This document shows, one piece after another, positions 17,354 through 24,688 of a stretch of DNA of 64,000 bases (position 1 is the first letter of the stretch; each line of letters opens with the position of its first letter). The notes below the pieces were generated by a model that was not told the DNA's origin, ran no database searches, and saw only the letters and a program-made list of their open reading frames with translations. A program made the position numbers and the translations under genes. Source of the DNA: an uncultured Parabacteroides sp. (GTDB lineage: Bacteria; Bacteroidota; Bacteroidia; Bacteroidales; Tannerellaceae); NCBI RefSeq assembly GCF_905196875.1, contig NZ_CAJJWO010000018.1:19615-83614 (forward strand), read 5' to 3'.

Positions 17354-20197
17354 TTATTGGTTACCGATCAGTTGTTTGGCTATCTTTTTCAGGTTGCCTT
17401 CTTTTTCCCAGTCACCCAGGCGGGCAATCATCTCTGTCCGGGGTTTTTGTTTGCACTGCACCAACAGTTCATTGTATATTTCCAAGAGCTTCTTCAGGTT
17501 CTTTATCGGCTTTACCTGTAATTGCAGGCACATAGCTTCGACTGTTTCCAGCAGGGCTTTGCTATGCAACGGACTGACTCCTGTCAGGCTTTCCGACATC
17601 AGGTCGGTCAGTCGTTTGAGCGGGCAGAGTTCAAGACGTTCAATCTTCCCGAGTGCTATACCTAGCCGTTCGTTGTCAATCGTTTCCGATGCCACCCGGT
17701 CGATCCATATCTGACTGGCATAGTTGCGAACAGTCTTGTCCGGAGCCAATAAGCAGATGGCAAGGAATAAATAATGCATCTCTCTGAAAGGAGTGGCAAT
17801 CTGCTGCATGAATGTGATGGCTGTTGTTATCTGAGTCTGCTCGGCTACTTCCCAGCTGCATCCGTAATAGATATTTTCGAAAACGATTCTGCCATAAAAG
17901 TTGTCCGGCATATTAGGAAATGCAGTCAGCAGATATTGAATATTGTTTTCGTTAATACCGCCTTGGTACCCTTCTTTCTTTTTCAGGGTATATTCCAGAA
18001 ATAGAGGAGTGTGACTGTTTTCCCTGTTTTCATAATCAGGAGTGAGCCAATGCAGATCCGGTGTGGTTGCCGGATACCGGTCGTAATCTTTCTTTTCCCG
18101 GTTGTAATTGCCATAAGCCATATATTCTCGCATATAAGACTCCCAGGAATGATTGCCGAAAAGGTAAGCTTCTGGTATTTCGTTATATTCGAAAGAAGAA
18201 AATTCAGGAAAACGACATTCGGGCGAGCGGGTTATTCCGGCAATCATCCACCAGGCTGGATGTAGAAATTCGCCTTTCGGGGATTTGTTTACTCCCAGCA
18301 GGAATAGGAGCAAATCTTTGTATTCCCCTGATAATTTTTCCTGAGCCAACCGGGTGGCTTCGGAAAGATTTTCCGGCGCACAACGTTGTAGTGCCAGTTG
18401 CATATCCATTTCTTCCGGTTCTTCTTTCAGTTGCTGATATATAGAGAGTCTTTCCACGAACGTAGCCGGATCGATCCAAGCAGGGCTATGTGTCGGAGTT
18501 GATAGCAAAGGCAATTGCTTTCGTGTCTTCATTTTCTTCAGAGTGAAGCCGGCAATCCCGTAGAAACCTTGGAAACAAGTAGAAATAGATAGTTTGTCGA
18601 AGTCAACAAGCCGGCGGGAATAGTATTTGCTATTCTTATCCCTCTGAATATCGTTTTCGATTGCTTTCGTACGTATCTTTTCTATTTTGGAAAGCTTTGC
18701 AGGGTATTGCTTCATCAGCAGATTGCCGTAAGCAACAACCATATAGCAGGGAAGACCATCTATTGCAGGAGTGTCCCATTGACTTATGATTTTGTAGGCT
18801 TTTTGGAAAACCGGCTCTAAAAGGATCAAAGAGTCTTCATCCACCTGGTTGCCCCAGGCGATCAGGTTGTTTGCCAGCAAGTCGAAGTAATAAGTCTCTG
18901 GTTGGTCGAGTGCCTGTGAAAGGAAAAAAGCGAAGTCTTCAAACGAGTTGATTGAAGGGATTCGGTTGTCTTCCCGTAGCAAGGTCGCGGGTTCGGTTAT
19001 TTCCGGATAATCCGGCAGAACGTCTGCACTTTCTTTGTTCTTCTCCAGATAGTCGGTCAATATCGGTTGCACGCTCATTAACAGATTCTCGGAGAAGGCG
19101 GCCAGCGCTTCGTTTATCTCCGTTCCGGGAGTCGCATAACGGGAAATCAACTCGGCCGTTTTCTTTTGGATCGCCTCATCTTTGGATAGAAAAGCAGTAC
19201 AAAGGCTAATGCAGATCTCCTGACTGTTCTCCGGTTTCTTCTTCAATATGTTTTCGATAATAACCAGTGTTGTAGCAATGATCGATTTAACTTCCGAACT
19301 AAACAGGATCGGAAGATAGGGTAGGAACTCGTTAGTTTGGAATCGTTCTTCGATACAAAGTTTTTTGAATAAGTTCAAAGTTGTATTGACAGGCTTTGAC
19401 TGTACACAATTTAGTGTGGCGAACAATTCGTCCTGCATCTCCAGCAACTCTCCAGCCGTAGGTTTCAGAGCTATAAACAATGCGGAGAACCAGCCGGTCA
19501 GTATTTTATTGTAGTTTCTGTTAGCTGTCAGCAGACATTCTTTCAGTACTCTCATCCGGTTGAGCCGACCGTTTGCTGTATAATGGATAAAGACTTTAAT
19601 CCAGTTCCCTTCATTATTCTTTATCTCCTTCTGATTCAGATACCACCTGTCGGCCCAGTCGATGTTCGACGGGTATTCGAAGAGATACCAGATATGTTCA
19701 TTCAGGGTAACCGGATATTTCTCGATCCGTTCCGGTTCGTATATTTTGCTGTTTCTCTTATCTTCTTTGAAAATGACATTCGGCAATACGGCTACGATCC
19801 GTTCGGCTGTCGGCGTGATATACCCTTTTTCCGTCCAGTCCATGAGGGTCAGATAACTTTTCCTGTTGAATTCGTTTTCACTATTTATATAGTTGGAAAG
19901 CCATGCCGGACAATACCAGGGGAGAATCTTTTCAAGTTCTTCCTCCGGTGGGAAGTTCCACCAGCGTAATGTCTTTATTTCCGCTTCTGTGAAGCATACA
20001 AAAGCGGAAACCCTTAAAATATATATTTTCTCTTCTCCCTGGAATCCTTGTCTGATGTCCCATTCTTCAAATCTTTTTAACTCCTTTTTGAGGAAAGGCA
20101 CAAGTTCCCGTCGCTCTTTCTGTTCCAACTTTTGAAGGAAAGGGATGACTGCATCCTTATCGGCACGGTTATACAGGTCGGTAAATAGTTCTGTCAT
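17354..20197 (-). CDS. Large 947-residue protein of unknown function, partner of the SWIM protein
   Basis: There is no signal peptide or transmembrane segment, so it is cytoplasmic. The sequence is mostly amphipathic helices resembling HEAT or ARM-type repeats, with many Trp, Glu and Leu. I see no catalytic motif, Walker box or metal site. I believe it belongs to the DUF6493-type proteins annotated beside SWIM genes in Bacteroidetes, but this is from memory. Its stop lies 15 bases before the SWIM start, so the two form an operon and probably a complex in which this is the scaffold. No clear TAnnTTTG box is found in the 216 bases upstream, which are shared with the diverging ECF sigma gene. 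Confidence 0.72.
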   Translation of the reverse strand: MTELFTDLYNRADKDAVIPFLQKLEQKERRELVPFLKKELKRFEEWDIRQGFQGEEKIYILRVSAFVCFTEAEIKTLRWWNFPPEEELEKILPWYCPAWLSNYINSENEFNRKSYLTLMDWTEKGYITPTAERIVAVLPNVIFKEDKRNSKIYEPERIEKYPVTLNEHIWYLFEYPSNIDWADRWYLNQKEIKNNEGNWIKVFIHYTANGRLNRMRVLKECLLTANRNYNKILTGWFSALFIALKPTAGELLEMQDELFATLNCVQSKPVNTTLNLFKKLCIEERFQTNEFLPYLPILFSSEVKSIIATTLVIIENILKKKPENSQEICISLCTAFLSKDEAIQKKTAELISRYATPGTEINEALAAFSENLLMSVQPILTDYLEKNKESADVLPDYPEITEPATLLREDNRIPSINSFEDFAFFLSQALDQPETYYFDLLANNLIAWGNQVDEDSLILLEPVFQKAYKIISQWDTPAIDGLPCYMVVAYGNLLMKQYPAKLSKIEKIRTKAIENDIQRDKNSKYYSRRLVDFDKLSISTCFQGFYGIAGFTLKKMKTRKQLPLLSTPTHSPAWIDPATFVERLSIYQQLKEEPEEMDMQLALQRCAPENLSEATRLAQEKLSGEYKDLLLFLLGVNKSPKGEFLHPAWWMIAGITRSPECRFPEFSSFEYNEIPEAYLFGNHSWESYMREYMAYGNYNREKKDYDRYPATTPDLHWLTPDYENRENSHTPLFLEYTLKKKEGYQGGINENNIQYLLTAFPNMPDNFYGRIVFENIYYGCSWEVAEQTQITTAITFMQQIATPFREMHYLFLAICLLAPDKTVRNYASQIWIDRVASETIDNERLGIALGKIERLELCPLKRLTDLMSESLTGVSPLHSKALLETVEAMCLQLQVKPIKNLKKLLEIYNELLVQCKQKPRTEMIARLGDWEKEGNLKKIAKQLIGNQ

Positions 20198-20385
20198 AAT
20201 TGTTTATTAATGTAATTCCGTTAATGTCTCTTTTATGTTTGCGGACATAAATGCTGCAAGATAAGCAATATTCAAGAGAAAGATGCGATTGGTTAAGCTG
20301 AATGTGGCATATTTCAATTTTCCCGTCTTTTTTGCTTCGTAAATGATTAATTTCATCCTGTTGTTTAAAAGTTGGAATAATATAT

Positions 20386-20393
20386 TACTTTTG
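20386..20393 (+). promoter_or_regulatory. -7 box of the PUL ECF sigma gene
   Basis: TACTTTTG fits TAnnTTTG exactly and lies 20 bases before ATG 20414. The sigma gene is therefore probably made from a housekeeping promoter, separate from the ECF-type element found downstream of it. Confidence 0.6.
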
Positions 20394-20413
20394 CTAAAAA
20401 GGATTTGATTGGG

Positions 20414-20956
20414 ATGGTTTATACTCAAAGTAATTTTGAAAAGATATATAAATTGTATTATCCGAAGATGTCTGCATTTGCCAGGAATTACATATCGGCA
20501 AATGAAGATGTGGAAAATATAGTACAGGATGTCTTTTTGGTACTTTGGGAGAAAAAAGATGAACTGGAACTGTCCTGTACACTTACTACCTATTTATTTA
20601 CCCTGGTCAAGAACAGATGTCTGAATTTCCTGCGACATAAACTGATTGAAGAAGAATATAATACGCAGTTGAAAGATGAATTAGGCTTTAAGCTGTATGC
20701 TTTGGAATCGTTGGAGTATTCATATCATTCGGAAAAAGAATTGCAGGAGATCATTCAACGAGCTTTGGACACATTGCCGGAGCGTTGCCGCGAGGTGTTT
20801 ATAAAAAGCCGTATCGAGGGACTGAAGTATAAGGAAATATCGGATGAGCTGGGAATCTCAGTAAACACAGTTGAAAACCATATTGTTACAGCCTTGAAGA
20901 AGTTACGTATAGAACTAAAGGACTACTTGCCCTTACTCTTGTTCTTAGTTAATTAA
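20414..20956 (+). CDS. ECF-type sigma-70 factor of the PUL
   Basis: 180-residue extracytoplasmic-function sigma factor. Region 2 is around residues 10-75 (ISANEDVENIVQDVFLVLWE). Region 4 is around residues 115-170, with the HTH segment IEGLKYKEISDELGISVNTVENHI. ATG 20414 is preferred to the TTG at 20405. It heads a locus with a FecR anti-sigma gene 70 bases downstream and a SusC receptor carrying an STN domain. That is the standard parts list for trans-envelope signalling: outer-membrane receptor to anti-sigma to sigma. Its likely target promoters are the paired elements at 20973 and 24484. Confidence 0.94.
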   Translation: MVYTQSNFEKIYKLYYPKMSAFARNYISANEDVENIVQDVFLVLWEKKDELELSCTLTTYLFTLVKNRCLNFLRHKLIEEEYNTQLKDELGFKLYALESLEYSYHSEKELQEIIQRALDTLPERCREVFIKSRIEGLKYKEISDELGISVNTVENHIVTALKKLRIELKDYLPLLLFLVN

Positions 20957-20972
20957 TGTTTATTTCGAGGCG

Positions 20973-21011
20973 GTTTATAGTGGTCTTTCTCCCGGTGAGG
21001 GTTTAACTTTA
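20973..21011 (+). promoter_or_regulatory. Two-box ECF promoter candidate, copy 1 (before fecR)
   Basis: GTTTATAGTGGT (20973-20984), a 16-base spacer, and GTTTAACTTTA (21001-21011). Both boxes and the exact spacer length recur at 24484-24522 before susC. The conservation continues downstream (AAATA, AGGAAAA) up to the ATG at 21027. The arrangement fits an ECF -35/-10 promoter that would autoregulate the anti-sigma gene. Confidence 0.72.
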
Positions 21012-21026
21012 TAAATAAAGGAAAAT

Positions 21027-21992
21027 ATGTACGATCTGTTATCAAAATATTTGACAGGAAATATTTCATCAGAAGAAAAGCAAACTCTTTTTCAGCAATT
21101 GAAAGAAGATGCGGAACTGAAGAAAGAAGCAGCTGATATACAAAATTTGTCGGCGCTTATATCGATGGTCAGGGAAGAACATTCTGCCTCCGATATGCAA
21201 TACAGGTCGTTTGTCCGTTTGAAGAAAAAGCGTGCTTTCTTATTTAATATGCGAAAAGTTGCCGGGTATGCTGCCATCGTGCTGTTCTCCGTATTGTCGA
21301 CCTATTTATTAATGACTTATGCCGCGGAAGGAGGAGAGGAAGTCGCCTGTTACCAGGAGTTCTCAACACCTCCCGGACAACGTGCCAAAGTCTTATTGGC
21401 TGACGGAACCGAGGTTTGGCTGAATGCCAATTCTACTTTACGGTATCCGGAACGTTTTGATAGGAAACAACGGGAGGTAGAACTGCATGGAGAAGCTTTT
21501 TTTGAAGTAGAAAAAAATAAGGAGAAACCTTTTATCGTAAAGACAAGTAAAATGGATATACTGGTGACTGGCACAATGTTTAATGTGAGCGCTTATGAGA
21601 CAGAAAAGTATTTTGTTACCTCTTTGGTTGAGGGTGCTGTTTCTGTTTCCTGTGCAAACGACCGAAATCGAACCTTTTCATTGCGTCCACAACAGCAAAT
21701 TGTAGTGTCGGATTCTTCATCAGAAGTCACTTCATTTGAGGATATCGATTTTCTATCTTGGAAAGAGGGGGTATTTGTGTTTGATGATATGGTGTTGACG
21801 GATATTATTAAAAAATTGGAGTTATTTTATGATGTGTCAATTACTGTGAAAAACATGAAACTAGGTAACTACCGTTATACCGGAAAATTCAGACAACGTG
21901 ATGGAGTGGAAAGCGTTTTGCGGAAATTACAAATTGTATATCCGTTCACTTTTACCAAGGATGATGAACGTAATCTAATTGTTTTACAGTAA
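21027..21992 (+). CDS. FecR-type anti-sigma factor
   Basis: 321-residue inner-membrane protein that holds the ECF sigma factor inactive until signalled by the receptor. The N-terminal 70 residues are cytoplasmic and bind sigma. A single transmembrane segment (about residues 79-97, AGYAAIVLFSVLSTYLLM) follows. The periplasmic FecR domain has FSTPPGQRAKVLLADGTEVW and LNANSTLRYPERF. The C-terminal DUF4974-like STN-type domain (LTDIIKKLELFYDVSITV, YTGKF) is the expected docking site for the receptor's plug-side STN domain. GH88 begins 12 bases after its stop, so enzyme genes are cotranscribed with it. Confidence 0.94.
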   Translation: MYDLLSKYLTGNISSEEKQTLFQQLKEDAELKKEAADIQNLSALISMVREEHSASDMQYRSFVRLKKKRAFLFNMRKVAGYAAIVLFSVLSTYLLMTYAAEGGEEVACYQEFSTPPGQRAKVLLADGTEVWLNANSTLRYPERFDRKQREVELHGEAFFEVEKNKEKPFIVKTSKMDILVTGTMFNVSAYETEKYFVTSLVEGAVSVSCANDRNRTFSLRPQQQIVVSDSSSEVTSFEDIDFLSWKEGVFVFDDMVLTDIIKKLELFYDVSITVKNMKLGNYRYTGKFRQRDGVESVLRKLQIVYPFTFTKDDERNLIVLQ

Positions 21993-22004
21993 ATAATTCT
22001 AAAC

Positions 22005-23216
22005 ATGAAAAATTTGTATCGTTATGTTATAGCATTGACTATGACAACTATGGGTATTGTCTTGACATCATGTGTGGTACAGGATGAACCGATGGAAAAA
22101 GTAATAGAGAGAGGTTTGAACCGGACAACGGAGCAAGCTTTGTTGATGGCTAAAAAGTTAGAACCGGAGGATGGGAAATTGCCGAAATCAATAGGAAAAG
22201 ACGGTAAGCTGGAAATGAGTGGTTATGGTTGGTGGTGTTCGGGATTTTATCCGGGAACGCTTTGGTATTTGTATGAAAATACCCCTATACCGGAATTGAA
22301 AAAGTATGCCGAGTTGTATACAGCTCGTGTAGAACCTGCAAAGAATGTAACTAATAACCATGATGTCGGGTTTATGTTGAACTGTAGTTTTGGTAATGGA
22401 TACCGATTAACTCAAAATCCGGCATATAAAGATGTAATGATTACCGGTGCACGTTCATTGGCAACCCGCTATAATGAACATATCGGTGTTATCCGTTCAT
22501 GGGATTTCAATAAGTCCAAGTGGCAATATCCGGTTATTATTGATAATATGATGAATTTGGAGTTTCTTACAGTCGTTTCCCGTATGGCGGAAGAAAAACA
22601 GTTTTATCAGATCGCAGTGAATCATGCAAATAAGACAATGGAGCATCATTTCCGTTCTGACTACAGTTGCTATCATGTTGTATCGTATGATACAATAACC
22701 GGTCTGCCTCATATAAAACAGACACATCAGGGATGGTCCGATGAATCGTCCTGGTCCAGAGGTCAGGCATGGGCATTGTATGGATATACCATGATGTACC
22801 GTGAAACAGGTAAGAAGGAGTATCTTGAACTGGCAAATAACATAGCGGATTATCTGATGAATCATCCGAATATGCCGGAAGATAAGGTACCCTATTGGGA
22901 CTTCGATATGCCTGAAATACCGAACACGACGCGTGATGCTTCAGCTGCTGCTATTATGGCATCTTCGTTAATAGATTTAAGCCAGATGAATTCGAACGAG
23001 TTTGGTGGAAAATGTTTAAAAATGGCGGAGCAGCAGATTCGTTCATTGACTTCAGCCGCTTATCTGGCAGAAAAAGGTACTAATTGTAATTTTGCTTTAA
23101 TGCATTCTACCGGACATTTTAGGGGTAATATTGAAGTGGATGTTCCGCTTACTTATGCAGACTATTATTATGTAGAAGCGTTGATGCGCATGAAGAAATT
23201 ACTGAATGAAAAATAA
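22005..23216 (+). CDS. Glycoside hydrolase family 88/105, unsaturated glucuronyl hydrolase type, lipoprotein
   Basis: 403 residues with a lipoprotein signal (LTSC, Cys23). The family hydrates and releases the 4,5-unsaturated uronic acid left by polysaccharide lyases. The fold is an (alpha/alpha)6 barrel. The two conserved aspartates are visible: Asp120 in NNHDVGFML and Asp180 in VIIDNMMNL. The segment QGWSDESSWSRGQAW is also conserved in the family and helps bind substrate. It lies between the anti-sigma gene and the DUF2264 gene. No polysaccharide lyase gene is in this locus, so its substrate must come from elsewhere, or this member acts on saturated uronosides. GH88 and GH105 are hard to separate by eye. 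Confidence 0.88.
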   Translation: MKNLYRYVIALTMTTMGIVLTSCVVQDEPMEKVIERGLNRTTEQALLMAKKLEPEDGKLPKSIGKDGKLEMSGYGWWCSGFYPGTLWYLYENTPIPELKKYAELYTARVEPAKNVTNNHDVGFMLNCSFGNGYRLTQNPAYKDVMITGARSLATRYNEHIGVIRSWDFNKSKWQYPVIIDNMMNLEFLTVVSRMAEEKQFYQIAVNHANKTMEHHFRSDYSCYHVVSYDTITGLPHIKQTHQGWSDESSWSRGQAWALYGYTMMYRETGKKEYLELANNIADYLMNHPNMPEDKVPYWDFDMPEIPNTTRDASAAAIMASSLIDLSQMNSNEFGGKCLKMAEQQIRSLTSAAYLAEKGTNCNFALMHSTGHFRGNIEVDVPLTYADYYYVEALMRMKKLLNEK

Positions 23217-23223
23217 TGTTCAT

Positions 23224-24453
23224 ATGAAAAAGTGGTTCGTCTTGTTCTTTTTATTTTCAGTTTGTTGGATGTCCGTTTTACAAGCACAAAATAAAAAAGA
23301 GGTTCCTACAGGGGCAGAAGAGCGCAAGTTGTGGATTGAAGTTTTGACAAAGATTGCAGATCCTGTTTTGATAAATTTGGCAGATGGGACTTTAAAGCAG
23401 AATATGCCTTATGAATCTTTAGATAAAGAGCGAGGAAAGTTTTCCCATTTGGAGGCTGTAGGTCGTTTGGTGTGTGGGATAGCTCCCTGGTTGGAGCTTG
23501 GGACGGATCAAACTCCCGAAGGAAAGCTTCGTGAAAAGTATATAAACCTGACTTTGGCCGGTTTGAAAAATGCAGTAAATCCAGCTTCGCCCGACTATCT
23601 GATTTTCGGAGAACCTCATCAACCTTTGGTAGATGCCGCCTTTTTAGCGCAAGGCTTATTGCGTGCCCCTAAACAGCTATGGGGAAGAATGGATGTAAAG
23701 ATCCGGGAGCGCATGGTTACGGAATTGAAGCGAAGCCGTAATATAAAACCAAATGAGAATAATTGGTTGTTGTTTGCTTCTATGGTGGAAGCCGCTTTAT
23801 TGGAATTTACCGGTGAATGCGATATGCAGCGTTTGACTTATGGTGTGTTTAAATTTCGTAATCAGTGGTATAAAGGAGATGCGTTTTATGGAGATGGTCC
23901 CAGGTTTCATATGGATTATTACAATAGCTTTGTGATTCATCCTATGTTGACGGATGTTTTGGTTATCATGCGAAAACATAATTTGGAAGGCGCTGATTTT
24001 TTGAATGAACAATTATTACGACATGGTCGTTATGCAGCCCAGCTAGAGCGGTTTATTTCTCCGGAGGGGACTTTTCCGGTTGTTGGCCGGTCGATTGTTT
24101 ACCGTACCGGTGCTTTCCATGCTTTGGGGCAAGCTGCATTGATGCATATATTGCCTTCTCCCGTACAAGCTGCTCAGGTGCGCTGTGCATTGACGTCTGT
24201 AATTCGGAATTTATTTTCTTCATCAGCAAACTTTGATAGACAAGGGTGGCTTCGGGTTGGTTTTAATGGCGGAGGACAGATCCGGATTTCTGAATACTAT
24301 ATCAATACGGGTAGTGTTTATTTGTGCGCTACAGGCTTTCTTGCATTGGGGCTTCCTGAAACAGATGGCTTTTGGTCTATGCCTTATACTGAGTGGACAG
24401 GGAAAAAGGCTTGGGATGGAAAACGAGTGGAGGCTGACCATGCGATCAAATGA
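23224..24453 (+). CDS. DUF2264 protein, putative GH154-type glycosidase
   Basis: 409 residues. ATG 23224 gives a normal signal peptide (MKKWFVLFFLFSVCWMS, cleavage near LQAQ); the ATG at 23206 would overlap the GH88 stop and bury the signal. The mature protein is helical, consistent with an (alpha/alpha)6 barrel, with recognisable DUF2264 segments such as SHLEAVGRLVCGIAPWLELG, NNWLLFASMVEAALLE and GDGPRFHMDYYNSFVIHPM. From memory, DUF2264 proteins of Bacteroides arabinogalactan loci were assigned to GH154 (beta-glucuronidase); if so, this enzyme would remove glucuronic acid. The gene follows GH88 by seven bases and is the last before the susC control region. Confidence 0.82.
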   Translation: MKKWFVLFFLFSVCWMSVLQAQNKKEVPTGAEERKLWIEVLTKIADPVLINLADGTLKQNMPYESLDKERGKFSHLEAVGRLVCGIAPWLELGTDQTPEGKLREKYINLTLAGLKNAVNPASPDYLIFGEPHQPLVDAAFLAQGLLRAPKQLWGRMDVKIRERMVTELKRSRNIKPNENNWLLFASMVEAALLEFTGECDMQRLTYGVFKFRNQWYKGDAFYGDGPRFHMDYYNSFVIHPMLTDVLVIMRKHNLEGADFLNEQLLRHGRYAAQLERFISPEGTFPVVGRSIVYRTGAFHALGQAALMHILPSPVQAAQVRCALTSVIRNLFSSSANFDRQGWLRVGFNGGGQIRISEYYINTGSVYLCATGFLALGLPETDGFWSMPYTEWTGKKAWDGKRVEADHAIK

Positions 24454-24483
24454 GTGCGGTTAATATATGTTAAATGTAGAGGT

Positions 24484-24522
24484 GTTTATAGTGGTATTCG
24501 AAACTTACAGAGTTTAACTTTA
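24484..24522 (+). promoter_or_regulatory. Two-box ECF promoter candidate, copy 2 (before susC)
   Basis: GTTTATAGTGGT (24484-24495), 16 bases, GTTTAACTTTA (24512-24522). Box sequence and spacing are identical to 20973-21011, while the spacer itself is unrelated. This indicates selection on the two boxes. Predicted to start the susC transcript with a leader of about 155 bases. Confidence 0.75.
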
Positions 24523-24538
24523 AAAATACAGGAAAAAC

Positions 24539-24574
24539 ATGTGTAACCTTAAAAATAAAATGCCTATGGTTTAA
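24539..24574 (+). CDS. Possible 11-codon leader reading frame in the susC leader
   Basis: Encodes MCNLKNKMPMV. Its ATG lies 16 bases after the second promoter box and behind AGGAAAA, almost the same layout as the fecR start (15 bases). It may be a leader peptide that couples translation to susC expression. It may instead be a relic of copying the fecR upstream region, start codon included. The sequence of the peptide is not diagnostic. Confidence 0.3.
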   Translation: MCNLKNKMPMV

Positions 24575-24596
24575 AACGGAAAAATCTTTTTATATA

Positions 24597-24630
24597 TAAA
24601 AAGCAGGCTGGTGCACGAACACCAGCCTGC
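24597..24630 (-). terminator. Rho-independent terminator of the antisense RNA
   Basis: GCAGGCTGGTG (24603-24613) pairs perfectly with CACCAGCCTGC (24620-24630) around a 6-base loop. On the minus strand five T follow; on the plus strand the hairpin is followed by CGGAATATCT, so it should not stop susC transcription. Confidence 0.85.
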
Positions 24631-24674
24631 CGGAATATCTAACACTCTTAGTCAAAGAAAGTATTAAACATTTA
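24597..24674 (-). ncRNA. Predicted cis-antisense small RNA in the susC leader (DonS-like)
   Basis: On the minus strand, a consensus -7 box TACCTTTG (24681-24688) overlaps the susC start codon. About 50 bases downstream lies a perfect 11-bp terminator hairpin followed by five T. A transcript from near 24674 to the T-run near 24597 would be about 78 nt and fully complementary to the susC leader. Bacteroides fragilis makes DonS, a cis-antisense RNA of about this size, from the same position beside ECF-controlled susC homologues. A clear -33 box is not seen. Expression is predicted, not shown. Confidence 0.62.
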
Positions 24675-24680
24675 ATTTTA

Positions 24681-24688
24681 CAAAGGTA
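24681..24688 (-). promoter_or_regulatory. -7 box of the antisense RNA
   Basis: Minus-strand TACCTTTG, the most common -7 sequence in this window. It shares its last position with the first base of the susC ATG. Confidence 0.6.

Noticed and set aside
24603..24630. The susC-leader hairpin as a plus-strand attenuator
   Set aside because: On the plus strand it is followed by CGGAATATCT rather than T residues; the T-run exists only on the minus strand.
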